In this document: one piece after another, positions 22,111-33,581 of the stretch
Layout of the letters: the number at the start of each line of letters is the position of its first letter
Numbering within the stretch: position 1 is the first letter of the stretch
Assembly (NCBI GenBank): GCA_030844895.1
Contig: CM061233.1
Span: 66,455,656-66,519,655, forward strand
Length of the DNA: 64,000 bases
Source: Ambrosia x helenae
Lineage: Eukaryota > Streptophyta > Magnoliopsida > Asterales > Asteraceae
Reading direction: 5' to 3'
Translations under genes and position numbers: made by a program
Notes under the pieces: model-generated
Seen by the model: only the letters and a program-made list of their open reading frames with translations
Database searches by the model: none
What the model was told of the DNA's origin: nothing

Positions 22111-24633
22111 GTGTAATTTTTCTTGTTAAGTATATACGTTTGTTTAACGTCTTACTTGTTTACGTTATGTTTTTCTCCCACGAATGATTCCTTCAACACT
22201 TAGGAAAGTGTTTATTAGTTTTCACCCATGATGTGTATATATATTTTACTTCCTAAAAATATATATTTTCTCATCTTGCCGCAATGGCATTTTTCTCATG
22301 TTTTGTCCGTGTATGGTTCGTTAACGCGTCTTAGTTCGATATCTTAGCTCGAATAGTTAATTTTTCCAAGTTTTTCCCAACATGTGCTTTATAGAAATAT
22401 TATCCATATTTCTTCCTCCTAACACATGTTACTTGGAAGATTTAAAAATACTTTTGTATTTTTAACCCAACTTGTTAACTTAGACACAAAATGTTTCCAA
22501 CACTTTTATATTCCCATTTATATAAAAGTATTCATTTTTGTATAAGTTTCTCAAGTTTAAATTTTTGTTTAACATTTTTATAAAATCTCTATTTTATAAA
22601 AATCCTTATGTTAATACAAACCCATATTTTTATAACTTTCATTTTTATAAAAATATACTTTTTATACAAAATACCCAAGTATGTTTACTAGTATTTACCA
22701 AATCATCCTTGGAAAATTATTACTTATACTTTTGACACCAAACTTTCCATTATTGCGTTTTTGGACTAATAGTTTCTAAAATGTTCATTTTAGTCCTCTA
22801 ACTTTCAAAGTTATAACATTAGTCCCTCAACTTTCAAATGTTGCATTTTTCCACTCTAGCTTCCAAAGTTAGTATTTTTCACTCAAATTAGTGGACTTTG
22901 AAGATTCATCTTTTTATTGTTAAGTTATTTTTGCATCAAAACACTTTTAATAGTCTTATATTTCATATATAAGGCTACTTGTATGTGTGTTTTATGTATT
23001 TGCCCATTATGTCAAAATTTCATTCTTCTAAGTAAGTAAACATTAATTTTGCAACTTCTTTATTTATGACATTCCAATATGTTCCACCATATATTATATC
23101 ATGGATGATCATTTTAAGATGATTAAAGTTACCTTTTAACACATTCAAGTTTATTCCACAAATCTTAACCAAATCATCATCCTACTTAGTGTATGTGTAG
23201 ATTTTATACATTTTCATGAACACTACTTTATCATCATCAAATCCATGATCCATTTACATATCTTTAATCATTTATTTTACTCATGTAAAACCTATTAAAG
23301 ATTATGTTTCAAAACCACATTTTAAACCCTTCATGTACAACTTGCTTCTAAGAACACATACATGAATATTAATAATCAAAACAAGGTTAAGAAGCTTACT
23401 ACTAGCACAAGGCTAGGGAAGACAAAACCTTGGATTTTGAGAGGGGTTTAGTGTGTTCTTCCTTGATGGTTAAGCTCCAAGCTTGAAACACACAATGGGG
23501 TTTGGATGATGGATTGTTTTAAGTGATTTGAAGATGTAAAAACTTGAAAGGAAGATGTGTGTGTGTTGGGTAAAACCTACGGCCACAAGGAGAAAAGAAG
23601 AAAAAGATTTTGTTGTTTCTCCAAGTATCTAACACATGTTTATATAATCTTATCACATGTAATCTTCCATAGATTATGTAAGATTTATTGGAAGATTGTA
23701 TGTGTACTTAGGATCTTGGTGAAGATCACAAGTGTGTGTGTGTGCCGTGTATTTGTATGTATGAATGGAAGGTTTCTTGCAAATCTTGCTAAATATTTGA
23801 GATTTACTTTGATCCTTCTCTAGATCCTTAAGGCATGTGTATGTACTTATGTTATAATTACTAGATTGTGTCTTGGATTATTAGACATGGGGGCCAAAAT
23901 TTTTACAAAAAAGGAACAAGTGGGAGCATGCTTTTGTACTACAAGATCTTACACCTTTGTTCTTCCATGCATGCTTGGTATTTTTAGATAATTAGGTGAT
24001 TTTTGTAAAATAAAATAAGATGGATAATTACATGGCCCTTGGCCGGCCCCTTTGTGGGTTTGGGTGGGGTCCACAACTTCAAATATTTACCCATTATTTG
24101 TTAAGTTAAATCCCCCGTCGTTCGGGTGTCGTTCGGGTATTTTTCGGGTTTTAACCGCGCGTTATTCGGACATTAAAAATACCTTTAATATCCCTTAAAT
24201 ATAGTCTAATTTAAGCCTTGATTGGTTATTTAGGCTTTTACCGGGTGAAATTATGAGTTATGCGCGTATCGGGTGCGGTACGCGCACTTTATTCGTTACC
24301 GGGAGATTTGTATGAGACGTTTCCACTTATGGTTTTGGAGTTCCAAAACTCATTATAATTTGTGAAACTACCCTTTATTTTATATCCTGGGTGTCCGGGA
24401 TCCTTTTCGTTTATTTAATTATTACCGGGTAATTGCCAACGTCCATACCGGATAGCTTATTCGCACATGATCCTATCATGTTTTACCATTAAACGTATGC
24501 ATTCCTATGCATTATTTGGAAATTGCTATCTCCTAAGGCCTTGATAATTAAATCACACATAATTGCATTTAATTACGTTAATCATATATTAATTAATTTG
24601 TACGGAATTACCTCATTTTTGCCGGTTGTTACA
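21063..24633 (-). repeat. G2 5' LTR, truncated at its inner end
   Basis: CACAGGTTTTTAG at 21063 corresponds to 11561 in the other copy, so about 332 bp (11228-11559), including the LTR end next to the primer site, are missing. The LTR now runs directly into the extra ORF with at most a TC microhomology. It retains the roughly 500 bp (23245-23746) lost from the other LTR. A TA dinucleotide run lies at about 22078-22106. Confidence 0.92.
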
Positions 24634-25911
24634 CAGTGCGCCTCTGGCATCGATGATCCTGGCCCACATGAGCTGGGCTTGCTGCTCCATCTGACTCACG
24701 GTGCGCTGCACCGTGTCGGTGAGAGTCTGGAAATCTCTCTCCAAGGAGATCACCGTGGACCATGCTGGTCCCGACAGTGGGACCATCCCGTGGGGCTGCG
24801 ACGGCCCGGGGATGTCAGTATACGTCGGCTGGGACGGGCCGACAATATCGGGTATAGGTAGGGAGGTGAAGGGTGGGGCAAAGCCCGGTAATCCGGTGAA
24901 GTAATAGGGTGGTACCTGGTATGGGTCTCCCGCACCTAGAGTATACGGTGCGAATGGGGGTATCAGAAAAGGAGCTCCTGCATCCATAGTGAATGGTGCA
25001 GGTGGTGGTGTAGGGAGCATCTCGGGTAGGGGTGGTAGTGTGGGAAAGGTGGTGATGGGTAGTGTCATGGATACTGGTGAGGGGACTATAAGCTCGGCGA
25101 GTGGGACCATGAGGGGCTGTGTGACAGCGACCCACTCTGGAGCGGATATCACGGTGGTAGGGGTGGGAGGGCTAGCAGTGGCGTGAGCTGCCAAACCTGC
25201 TCGGTGTAGCTCAGAGCTACGGGCTGAGCTGCCCTCAAGGATGTGCCTAGTAGAAGCTGGCCCATCCTGTGGTACGGGCTCGGGTATGGCGGGTAGGGCG
25301 GCTGGGGCAGTGGTGGCATGCCCTATCATCGGAGCGACGTGCTCCTCCTGGTCTGCTGGTGGGATCGGCACAGCAATGTGCTCTACCGATGCGGTCGACT
25401 CATCGTCGGAGTCATCCGAGATCCACCCGTTGTGTCCTCGGCAAACGGGCATGAGCCTCATGCCCGAGGGAAAGGGGATAAGTGGAGTGGGTAAGGGCTC
25501 ACGATCGACAGGTGCGTGTCGGTCGTATGGAGACTCAACGGTCTCCGACTGCGTGGGGATAGGCCTCGATGGACCTGCACAGCCTACAGGGAAGTCCCTG
25601 ACGGCTCGGAGGGGAAGTGCTGGCAGTGGTGCTGCCTGGAATGGCACTAGAGGCAAGTCAGCCTGTGGTGCCTCGGCTATCGGTAGGTCAGCTACGGCGG
25701 CCATGTCGCCTCCAGCGGGGGCCCACGCTGGGTCCTCGCTCGGGTCTGTCTCGTCGGAGCTGTCTCCGTCTGCGCCCTCTATGGCGGCGTCAACCTCCAT
25801 GTCGTCATCCTCAGGATCGAGTACCACAACCTCGATCGGCTCTGCTGGCGGTGCTGGGATGATCTGAATGCTACTGTCGTAGCTCGGTGCTACGCTCCCT
25901 GCGTTTGACAT
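24634..25911 (-). pseudogene. G1 extra ORF between primer site and gag, N-terminal part
   Basis: ATG at 25911 (MSNAGSVAPSYDSS). With the part at 11055-11222 it makes an open frame of about 481 codons, intact apart from the G2 insertion. In order: hydrophobic/proline start (IIPAPPAEPIEVVVLD); acidic stretch with several Asp/Glu runs and DSSDETDPSEDPAWAPAGG; Ala/Pro-rich middle; GHNGWISDDSDDES; long Pro-rich region rich in LPPLPEM-type repeats and Tyr; and a C-terminal helix-prone region (LERDFQTLTDTVQRTVSQM). No zinc knuckle, protease, signal peptide or membrane span is seen. It is in the same sense as gag-pol. I do not recognise it; a capsid accessory or nucleic-acid-silencing role is only speculation. 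Confidence 0.8.
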
Positions 25912-26169
25912 CCTGGCAAAAAACCGTACTAATATTTAAGTATTATTCGTTAGATAGTTAAGGCACACATCTACGGTACTCTTCCTAACCTTCTAATACT
26001 AAAATAACATGTATTCTTACCCATGGCTAGCTTGGTCGGAATCTCCACATACCCAAATGGTCGTTGGAAAAATTAGTTTATTGCGTTTCGCATTTATTTT
26101 GAAAGCTTTAACTTTTGAACCAAATCTGGTTATAGTTTAGATTTTAAAAATGCTAATTCGCTATAACCT
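25912..26169 (-). other. G1 leader
   Basis: The 260 bp between the primer site and the start of the extra ORF, with no coding region. It is the only surviving example in the window of this family's packaging-signal region, since G2 has lost it. Confidence 0.6.
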
Positions 26170-26183
26170 TGGCTCTGATACCA
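26170..26183 (-). promoter_or_regulatory. G1 primer-binding site (tRNA-iMet)
   Basis: Minus strand TGGTATCAGAGCCA, matching the 3' end complement of plant initiator tRNA-Met, five bases (GAAAG) from the 5' LTR end. Confidence 0.93.
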
Positions 26184-26188
26184 CTTTC

Positions 26189-29100
26189 TGTCACACCACG
26201 CCTATGGCGGAAACACGTGGCGCGACAGTTCAAGAGTATTAAGCCAAGATTAATGCAAACCACAATAATAATTAAACAAACGGGCATTTATTCAACGCCG
26301 ATAATCATGTCAAATCATTCGTACATAATCATAAATTGTTTTTGAAATAAACAAGGAGGCTCCTCCCTATATCCCGAAGTCCATGGGATAAAGAGATGAG
26401 ACCCTTTCATGACATTCCAACGCCCGATTTGGAAATTCCCCCGACCCTGCTTGCCACGTTAACCTTCATCAATCAATTACCTGAAAGATATGTTTGAAAA
26501 TCGTCAATATATAAATATTGGTGAGTTCACAGGTTTTGATTTAATAAAACTTTATTAAGTGGGAATATCCTTGTTATGACATTTATAGGAGTTGCAAAGT
26601 CCTACAATTTACTTGAGCCTATAACCAAACCAAGACAATTAACAATGCCCCCGCCCCAAGTCGTTACTCGGTATTCCTACGACTTGATTTCAGAATACGT
26701 GCACCCCAGGCATACGCCGATGCATAATCGACGCTATCGATTAGGGGTGGGCCTTGTCAGGCACCAATAGTACTATCCAAATATTCCTTTGGTTTCTCTT
26801 TCCTGAATTAATGATTATAGTGGGGAGGTCTCAACCCCGAGTGGCGATGTTAACTCAAGTATCCAACCCGTCATACAAATCCCAACATATCTTTCCCCCG
26901 TAAAAACGTTAAATAGTTTAGAAATGGGGCCGTGAGACTCACCTGTAACTGTGCTCGGCTCAAAGAAGAAAATAGTAATGTTTGTGATCCCGCACCTACA
27001 AATGTTCTAGGCGTATAAGTCACTACACCAATGGTGTATGTGCCTTGGCAAGTTGTACACCCAACTTCCCGACCACGTCTTTATCCTAATTCCCGTTTAA
27101 TAGTTTCGTATCCTAGGTTCAATGGCGATGGATTACCCTTTCCTTGTAAGTCGTATATTATTCTTATTAATATTCTTTGTGACTTGTACACTATTATTCT
27201 CGACACGATTCTACCCAACGTATAATTATTTTCCCATTTAAATAATTATACTTAGGATCTTTTTGCTCGATATAATGTGATTTCTTTCATCCGACCCGAC
27301 TCACTTTGCCACATATTTACTTTCCCATTCAAATAAATATGCTAAGTTCTTGTCGTTCGGTAACATATTCTTAACGTTCGACTAGACTCACCACACCGTA
27401 CATTTATTTTCCCATTTAAATAAATGTACTAGGATCTTGTCGGTCACTCACACGTTTGCAGGTATATTTCACCTACTCGTCTCGGTTTTCCTTCTTGCAT
27501 ATCTATTTTCCCATTCAAATAGATATACTAGAATTTCGTCGAAAAACGAGCATATGTACATATACCATCGCGTGGATACTACTTGTTAAGTTTATGTGTC
27601 GTTTAGCGTTTTTAAACTCGTTACGTTGTGTTTTCCTTTCCCCACGAATATTCTTTCTACACTTAGGAAAGTGTTTCGCACGTTTCACCCTTGTTATATA
27701 TATTTTATTTCCTTAAAATATATATGTATATTTTTATCTTGTCGTAATGGCATTTTTCTCATATGTCCGTTTACGTTAGCTCATGTAACTAAGTTCGTTA
27801 GTTAGCGTTTTTCATATTTGTTTCCATTGCGCGTTCTTATGGAAGTGTTATTCCTACTTCCGATTCCGAACGTTTATTTCTTGGAAAAAATATACTTTGT
27901 ACGTTTAGCCCAACTTGTCCAACTTGTAACCCAAAAATGTTTCCGATACTTTTATATTCCCATTTATATAAAAGTATCCATTTTTGTACAAGTTTTTCAA
28001 GTTTTAACCTTTGTTCAACATTTTTATAAAAATCTCTATTTTATAAAAATCCTTATGTTAATACAAGTCCATATTTTTATAACTTCCACTTTTATAAAAA
28101 TGCACTTTTTATACAAAATACCCAAGTATGTTACTAGTATTTACCAAATCAACCTTGGAAAATTATTACTTAAACTTTTGACACCAAACTTTCCATTATT
28201 GCATTTTTGGACTAATAGTTTCTAAAATATTCATTTTAGTCCTCTAACTTTCAAAGTTACAACATTAGCCCCTTAACTTTCGAATGTTGCATTTTTCTAC
28301 TCTAACTTCCAAAGTTAGCATATTTCACCCAATTTAGTGGACTTTGAAGACCCATTTTCTTGATGCTTAGTTGTTTTTACTTCATTTCACTTTTAATGAT
28401 CTTATAATCCATCCTAGATGCCATTAACATGTTTGTTCCATACTTTTATCCAAAACATCAATTTTTCACTTATTCAAGTGAGTGGACTTTGAATATGGAA
28501 CTTTTTCATCTATGGTTATTTAACCCATTTTAATCCATTTTTGTCATTAACATAACATCTTATGATGATTAAAATCATCTTCCATCTCATTCAAGACTTC
28601 TTCATCAATCATGCTCCAATCATCAACTTTCTTAAGTGTATGTATATTTCATCATATTTTCCCCAAATACTACATTTATTAGTATAATCCAAGATTCATT
28701 AATGTTATTATTATTCTTCCATTTTTATCCTAACAAAACCCATTAACTTTAAAAAATCCATTTTATTACCCATTAAAGTACAACTTGCTTTCAATAGCAC
28801 AAAACATGAACATCTAAGAATAAAAACAATGTAATACTTACTACTAGCTCAAGGCTAGGGAAGACAAAAATCTTGGATTTGGGTGAGGTTTAATGTGTTC
28901 TTCCAATGGGTTAAGCTCCAAGCTCTTGAACACACAAAGAGGGTTTTGAAGGATGATGATTTAGAGATGATTTGGAAGTATAAAAATTGAAAGAGAATTG
29001 TTAATGTAGGGGTGTAAACTTACGGCCAAGAGGAAGAAGAAAGAAAGAGTTTTTGTGATTTTGTTTAAGTGCTCTCAAGTGGGTTATAATCTCACCTTCA

Positions 29101-29953
29101 AATCTTCCAAGATTATGCAATCTTGCTTGGATTGGATGGAATGATTATGGAAGATATTATGTAAGATTACAAACAAAATCAATGGGAGATTATAGAGGGT
29201 GTTTGGAGCCGTGAGTTAGAGAGAGAGAATGAGGGATTTGGTGAATTTTCTTATCCAATATAATCTCATGCAACCTTATGATTAGTTTCTTAATAATTGG
29301 GTTATTAAGAAGATGAAGAGGTTAATGAGAAAATAAAAGGATATTACTCCTTTGAGTGGGCCATGGCCGGCCTCCATGGGGTGTTTGGTGGGGTCCACTT
29401 TGCTAAATATTATCCCATATTATGTTTAAGTTAATCTCTTTCGGGTACCGTCCGGGTATTCTTGGGTTTTTAACCGTGTGTCACCCGAATATTAAAATAC
29501 CATTAATATTCCTTAAATTTTGCCCAGTTAAATTACTGATAATTTATTTCGGCTTTTGTCGGGTGAAATTACGTGCTACGCGCGTATCGGGTGCGGTACG
29601 CGCACTTTATTCGTTACTGGGAGGTTTGTACAATAAGCTTCCACGTATGGCTTTGGGTTTCCAAAACTCGTTATATTTTGTGAAAATATTATTTATTTTG
29701 TATTCCGGGTGTCCGGAGTTCGTTTCGCTTATTTAATTTTTACCGGGTAATCGCCAGTGTCCATACCGGATAGATTTGCTTGCGCATGATCCTATCATGC
29801 TTTGCTATTAAACTTATGCATTCCTATGCATTATTTGGGAACTTCCATCTTTCTAAGGCCTCAGTTAAACAATCAGCACATAATTACGTTTAATTATGTT
29901 AATCGCGTTTAATTAATTAGTACGGAATTACCTCAATTTTGCCGGTTGTTACA
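26189..29953 (-). repeat. G1 5' LTR
   Basis: 3765 bp and nearly identical to 2237-6000, with the same hairpin array at 27220-27978. Ends are TGTCACACC and TTGTTACA, followed by the duplication CTCGG (29954-29958). No TATA box stands out against the many AT-rich stretches. Confidence 0.95.
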
Positions 29954-29972
29954 CTCGGATCCCTCAAACCTG

Positions 29973-29986
29973 TGGCTCTGATACCA
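29973..29986 (-). promoter_or_regulatory. E0 primer-binding site (tRNA-iMet)
   Basis: Minus strand TGGTATCAGAGCCA, two bases from the LTR end TCTTACA. It fixes 29989 as the LTR boundary and E0 as a minus-strand element. Bases 29954-29972 are the E0 leader, continuing at 2236 leftward. Confidence 0.92.
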
Positions 29987-29988
29987 CT

Positions 29989-31616
29989 TGTAAGACCCTA
30001 ACCCGTAATCACGCGATCAACGCCCAAATCATACGGGTTTGGACCTTACTTAAACCACTCCCGATTAAAACTTTGATATCTATTATAAACTCAAACCATT
30101 AAGATCAAATACATATTTGATTCCCACAAATTTTTACGTTTTAGTAGTTAAAACATACTCTAAGATTTAGCGTTTTAACGGGAGTTCCTTGAATTCTATT
30201 GCGGAAGCTTGATGAGTGTTCGGGCGTATTCGGTTCTTCTCGTGACTTGATCCTTGCTCCGGGACGTCCATCAAATGTTTACCTAGCACCACCACCCAAA
30301 GAATGGTTAGTGGATTGTCAATAATACAATTAAACTAGTATGGGAGTCGTTACACGTCGAAACGGAACAAACCAGGCCAAACGACCCTTATTCAGGAGAA
30401 CAAACTACTGCGCCTTTTGCGCAGCAGCTGTTCGGATCGCTTTTACCCCTTCTAAAACCCAAAATCCGACTTCGACTTTCAAATGAGAATTCTTCTACGC
30501 TCCGAGAGCTTTCCAGGCATATAAAGAACACCTCCTAACGATTTTTCTACGATTTTATATGGAATTTTAAATAAAAGTCGCTAAGTATCCATGTGATATA
30601 ATGTAATATGCTGGTCTAAAGTTTGTAAGTTCGCACCGCATGTTACTCCCCCAAAAGTATGAAAACAGTAAAGAATGGGGCTATGACACTCACGCACACC
30701 TTTTATTTTCCCTTTTGTTCATGTGCGACGTTATAAAAGAATTTGTAACTTCAAAAATTTTCCTCAAAAGTTGTTACACTTTAAATTCGTTAGGTTTTCA
30801 TAAAAGAAGCATGTCCTCCCCCCCCCCCCCCCCCCGACAACATGTACAAAAACAGTAAAAGTGGGGTCATGAACTTACCTTAATTTCCATGCTCAGCTAG
30901 CAAATGAAGTCCAAAGCCTCGACCGACTTCCTCGTGCCCTAATTACCAACAAAGGACACCTTAACAGTCTATCACACATAAGCCTAGCTTATTAACCGCT
31001 TAAAAGATAGCTACCCGACTGTCTAGACTCGTGTGTACCAACACAAGTCTAATACGTTTCAACTCAATGAACCAATAATGACTTGTCTTAATTCACATAT
31101 TACATACAACATAGCACCCAAGTTGCACACTTGTTACTATTTGTGTATAAACCATGTTGGACTAGTACCCCGAAACGTATAATTATCCTGAATTGTAGGT
31201 CGTCTCGTAAATCATATAAATATGTTTGTCTTGTGTAATTATATTTTAGAAAATACTCTTTGAGGAAATACAAATTTAGTTATTGAAACCGATTAATAAC
31301 ATTTGTTACTTTTTCTCAAATATTGTTTGGAAATCATCTTTATTGCTACGAATAAATAGTCCTTAAAAGCATTTCGATTTGTATATTAAATAATGCATTT
31401 GTCCAAAACACTTAGGGGAATTTATTTATAGAAATAACAGTTCATTACGCTTTGATTTTTTAAAAATTTAGGCAGAATTTCTTCTGTTTTTGTACAAACC
31501 AGACAACACCCGTTGTTTACAATTTTCCCCAAAATCAACTTTCAAACACAAGTCACCAAGTCCTTTTATCCACAATTCCGATTTACGAGACTATACGTTT
31601 CGACACCTGTATATAC

Positions 31617-31648
<32 letters not shown>

Positions 31649-31665
31649 CAAATATAGTTCGACAA
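29989..31665 (-). repeat. E0 5' LTR, first part
   Basis: Starts TGTAAGACCC beside the primer site and is cut at 31665 by solo LTR X (TSD GACAA, 31661-31665 and 60458-60462). The LTR continues at 60463-61905, for a total of about 3120 bp. The first roughly 580 bp are almost identical to the start of X; after 30570 the two differ completely. It contains an 18-C tract (30818-30835), a CTGCGCcttttGCGCAG inverted repeat (about 30408-30424) and a TA run near 31622-31648. No coding region. Confidence 0.85.
30818..30835 (-). repeat. Homopolymer of 18 C (18 G on minus strand)
   Basis: An uninterrupted run of 18 C inside the E0 LTR, in an otherwise AT-rich context. On the element-sense strand it is G18 and could form a G-quadruplex. 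Length is likely uncertain in the assembly. Confidence 0.9.
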
Positions 31666-33054
31666 TGTAAGACCCTAACCCGTAATCACGCGATCAACGC
31701 CCAAATCATACGGGTTTGGACCTTACTTAAACCACTCCCGATTAAAACTTTGATATTTATTATAAACTCAAACCATTAAGATCAAATGCATATTTGATTC
31801 CCACAAATTTTTACGTTTTAGTAGTTAAAACATACTCTAAGATTTAGCGTTTTAACGGGAGTTCCTTGAATTCTATTGCGGAAGCTTGATGAGTGTTCGG
31901 GCGTGTTCGGTTCTTCTCGTGACTTGATCCTTGCTCCGGGACGTCCATCAAATGTTTACCTAGCACCACCACCCAAAGAATGGTTAGTGGATTGTCAATA
32001 ATACAATTAAACTAGTATGGGAGTCATTACACGTCAAAACGGAACAAACCAGGCCAAACGGCCCTTATTCAGGAGAACAAACTACTGCGCCTTTTGCGCA
32101 GCAGCTGTTCGGATCGCTTTTACCCCTTCTAAAACCCAAAATCCGACTTCGACTTTCAAATGATAATTGTTCTACGCTCCGAGAGCTTTCCAGGAATATA
32201 AAGAACACCTCCTAACGATTTTTCTACGATTTTATATGGAATTTTAAAGATCGTGCTGACATGCAGGTCAAAGCGCGCGGCCGGTCGGTTTAAGCGCGCG
32301 GCCGCGCAAAGCTTCTGATCATTTTTTGGTGATTTTTAAGCATGGGAATCATATCGCAACTGCATTTGATGATTCCCGAAGCCTAAGTAATGACTTGCCG
32401 ACTAAATAAACCTTTGTTTGACTGAAATTATGGTCCGGTTTATGTCGCCATGATCCGGTTCTTAGTATTGAATGTTTATGGCGACTTTTACCCAATTTGA
32501 CCCATTAAGGCCTTGAATCAAACAAGGCACTTTTGACCACTTAAATTGCATACCGTTTGAGTTGTCAAGTCATTAGACACTTGATCAACAAAAGCGTTTG
32601 TCCGATTTGTTTCATTACGACTTAGATTCTTAGAATCAAACTTTATTAATCCTTTAAATCCCCAAAATGCCCCTCATGACCAAATCTTTCAATTTAGCCA
32701 TTCGTGGCGAAACTTCTTGTTTCAAATCCAATGTTTTTGACTCAATGACTTGTTTAAAAACCTCTAAGTCCTTCCGGACTTAGAGTTTCATCCTTTCTCA
32801 AGTTTTCACTTGTTTAGTCAATTCTAAGCGCATTAGCGCGCATTTGACACAGTTATGAAAATAACTTACTTGATTTGCACCCACACTTCATGTGGGTAGT
32901 TTTAGTACCCATGTTGCTTCGCCCGAAGGTGTTTAATTAGCTACGGACTTACCGGGTGGGGTTGACCCATTCTCATACCTTGTGCGTATCCTCCATGATT
33001 CTTAGCATCAAGCGTGCATGCGCAAAGTGCATTTACCTGCATGCTTTCTAAATA
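31666..33054 (-). mobile_element. X: solo LTR, first part
   Basis: Starts TGTAAGACCC and, after SIRE-1 (33055-58811), continues at 58817 to end GTGTTACA at 60457. It is flanked by GACAA on both sides. Total length is about 3030 bp, close to the E0 LTR, with no primer site, polypurine tract or coding region, so it is best read as a solo LTR left by LTR-LTR recombination. Positions 31666-32246 match 29989-30569 closely. A GC-rich duplicated AAGCGCGCGGCCG motif lies at about 32272-32312, standing out from AT-rich surroundings. Confidence 0.85.
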
Positions 33055-33568
33055 TGTATGTGCGTGAAAGGATCGATAACAAACAAAGATTGATCAAACA
33101 AGTTAGTTTTAGGTGCGGAAACCCTAAAACTATCACAAAATAATAATCAAACAGATTCAAACACACAGATCATCATTTTCAAACGTTTTCATTAATAAAA
33201 CACTTGTTTACACGTTGAAATATAGATACAATCAAGGTATGAACGATAATCAGGTTTAACAAAACACTAGAGAGAGTTTCTGAAAGTGGAGGGAATAATA
33301 ATGATCAAAAGTTACATTCAAAAATCAAACTTGTCTATTTATAGACTGCACATTCGCCCAAACTGTTTGTGCGAATATGCAGGTTCGCCCAAATCAACTG
33401 GTCGAACCAAGTTCTACTATAATCTAAATCTTCATTCGTCCAGATTGTCTTCCTTCGCACCTTTCATGCTTCCTTCACACCTCTTAAAACTCTCCTTCGC
33501 ACCTTCGATATTACCAAAACATATTGTGTTGTACAATCCAAAGCTTTAGTCGCACTTTTGCATCTACA
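33055..33568 (-). repeat. SIRE-1 3' LTR
   Basis: 514 bp. Element-sense U3 carries repeated GGTGCGAAGGA-type motifs upstream of a TATAAATA box (plus 33336-33343). The plus-strand 87-residue open frame here recurs in the other LTR and is not a gene. Confidence 0.95.
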
Positions 33569-33580
33569 AACTCCCCCTCG
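33569..33580 (-). promoter_or_regulatory. SIRE-1 polypurine tract
   Basis: Minus strand CGAGGGGGAGTT directly before the 3' LTR, one base after the stop codon of the env-like gene (TAG, 33582-33584). Confidence 0.88.
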
Positions 33581-33581
33581 A

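Larger units (their letters stand above)
11228..24633 (-). mobile_element. G2: Ty3/gypsy retrotransposon of the G1 family, nested in G1
   Basis: Starts TGTCACACC and ends TTGTTACA, flanked by CAGTG (11223-11227, 24634-24638). The 3' LTR is 11228-14616 (3389 bp). The 5' LTR survives as 21063-24633 (3571 bp). A deletion has removed the last roughly 332 bp of the 5' LTR, the primer site, the leader and the start codon of the extra ORF, joining LTR to ORF at about 21061. The 3' LTR lacks about 500 bp present in the 5' LTR (junction 13729/13730). gag-pol carries several one-base frameshifts. Without a primer site it cannot be reverse-transcribed; the deletion must post-date insertion, or arose during it. 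Confidence 0.93.
2237..29953 (-). mobile_element. G1: Ty3/gypsy (Tekay/Del-like) retrotransposon, interrupted by G2
   Basis: A full-length element bounded by LTRs of 3764 bp (2237-6000, 3' LTR) and 3765 bp (26189-29953, 5' LTR). Both read TGTCACACC...TTGTTACA on the plus strand and are flanked by the 5-bp duplication CTCGG (2232-2236, 29954-29958). The primer site is 26170-26183 and the polypurine tract 6001-6012. Order in element sense: extra ORF, gag exon 1, intron, gag exon 2, protease, RT, RNase H, integrase, chromodomain-like tail. G2 (11228-24633) splits the extra ORF, and three one-base frameshifts break pol. LTR copies differ by roughly 25-30 changes by eye. The Tekay/Del assignment rests on gene order and the C-terminal integrase tail and is an inference. 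Confidence 0.95.

Noticed and set aside
29989..32246. Small element with two direct LTRs at 29989 and 31666
   Set aside because: The second copy starts its own unit with TSD GACAA at 31661 and 60458, and the first is fixed to a primer site at 29973-29986. They belong to different insertions.
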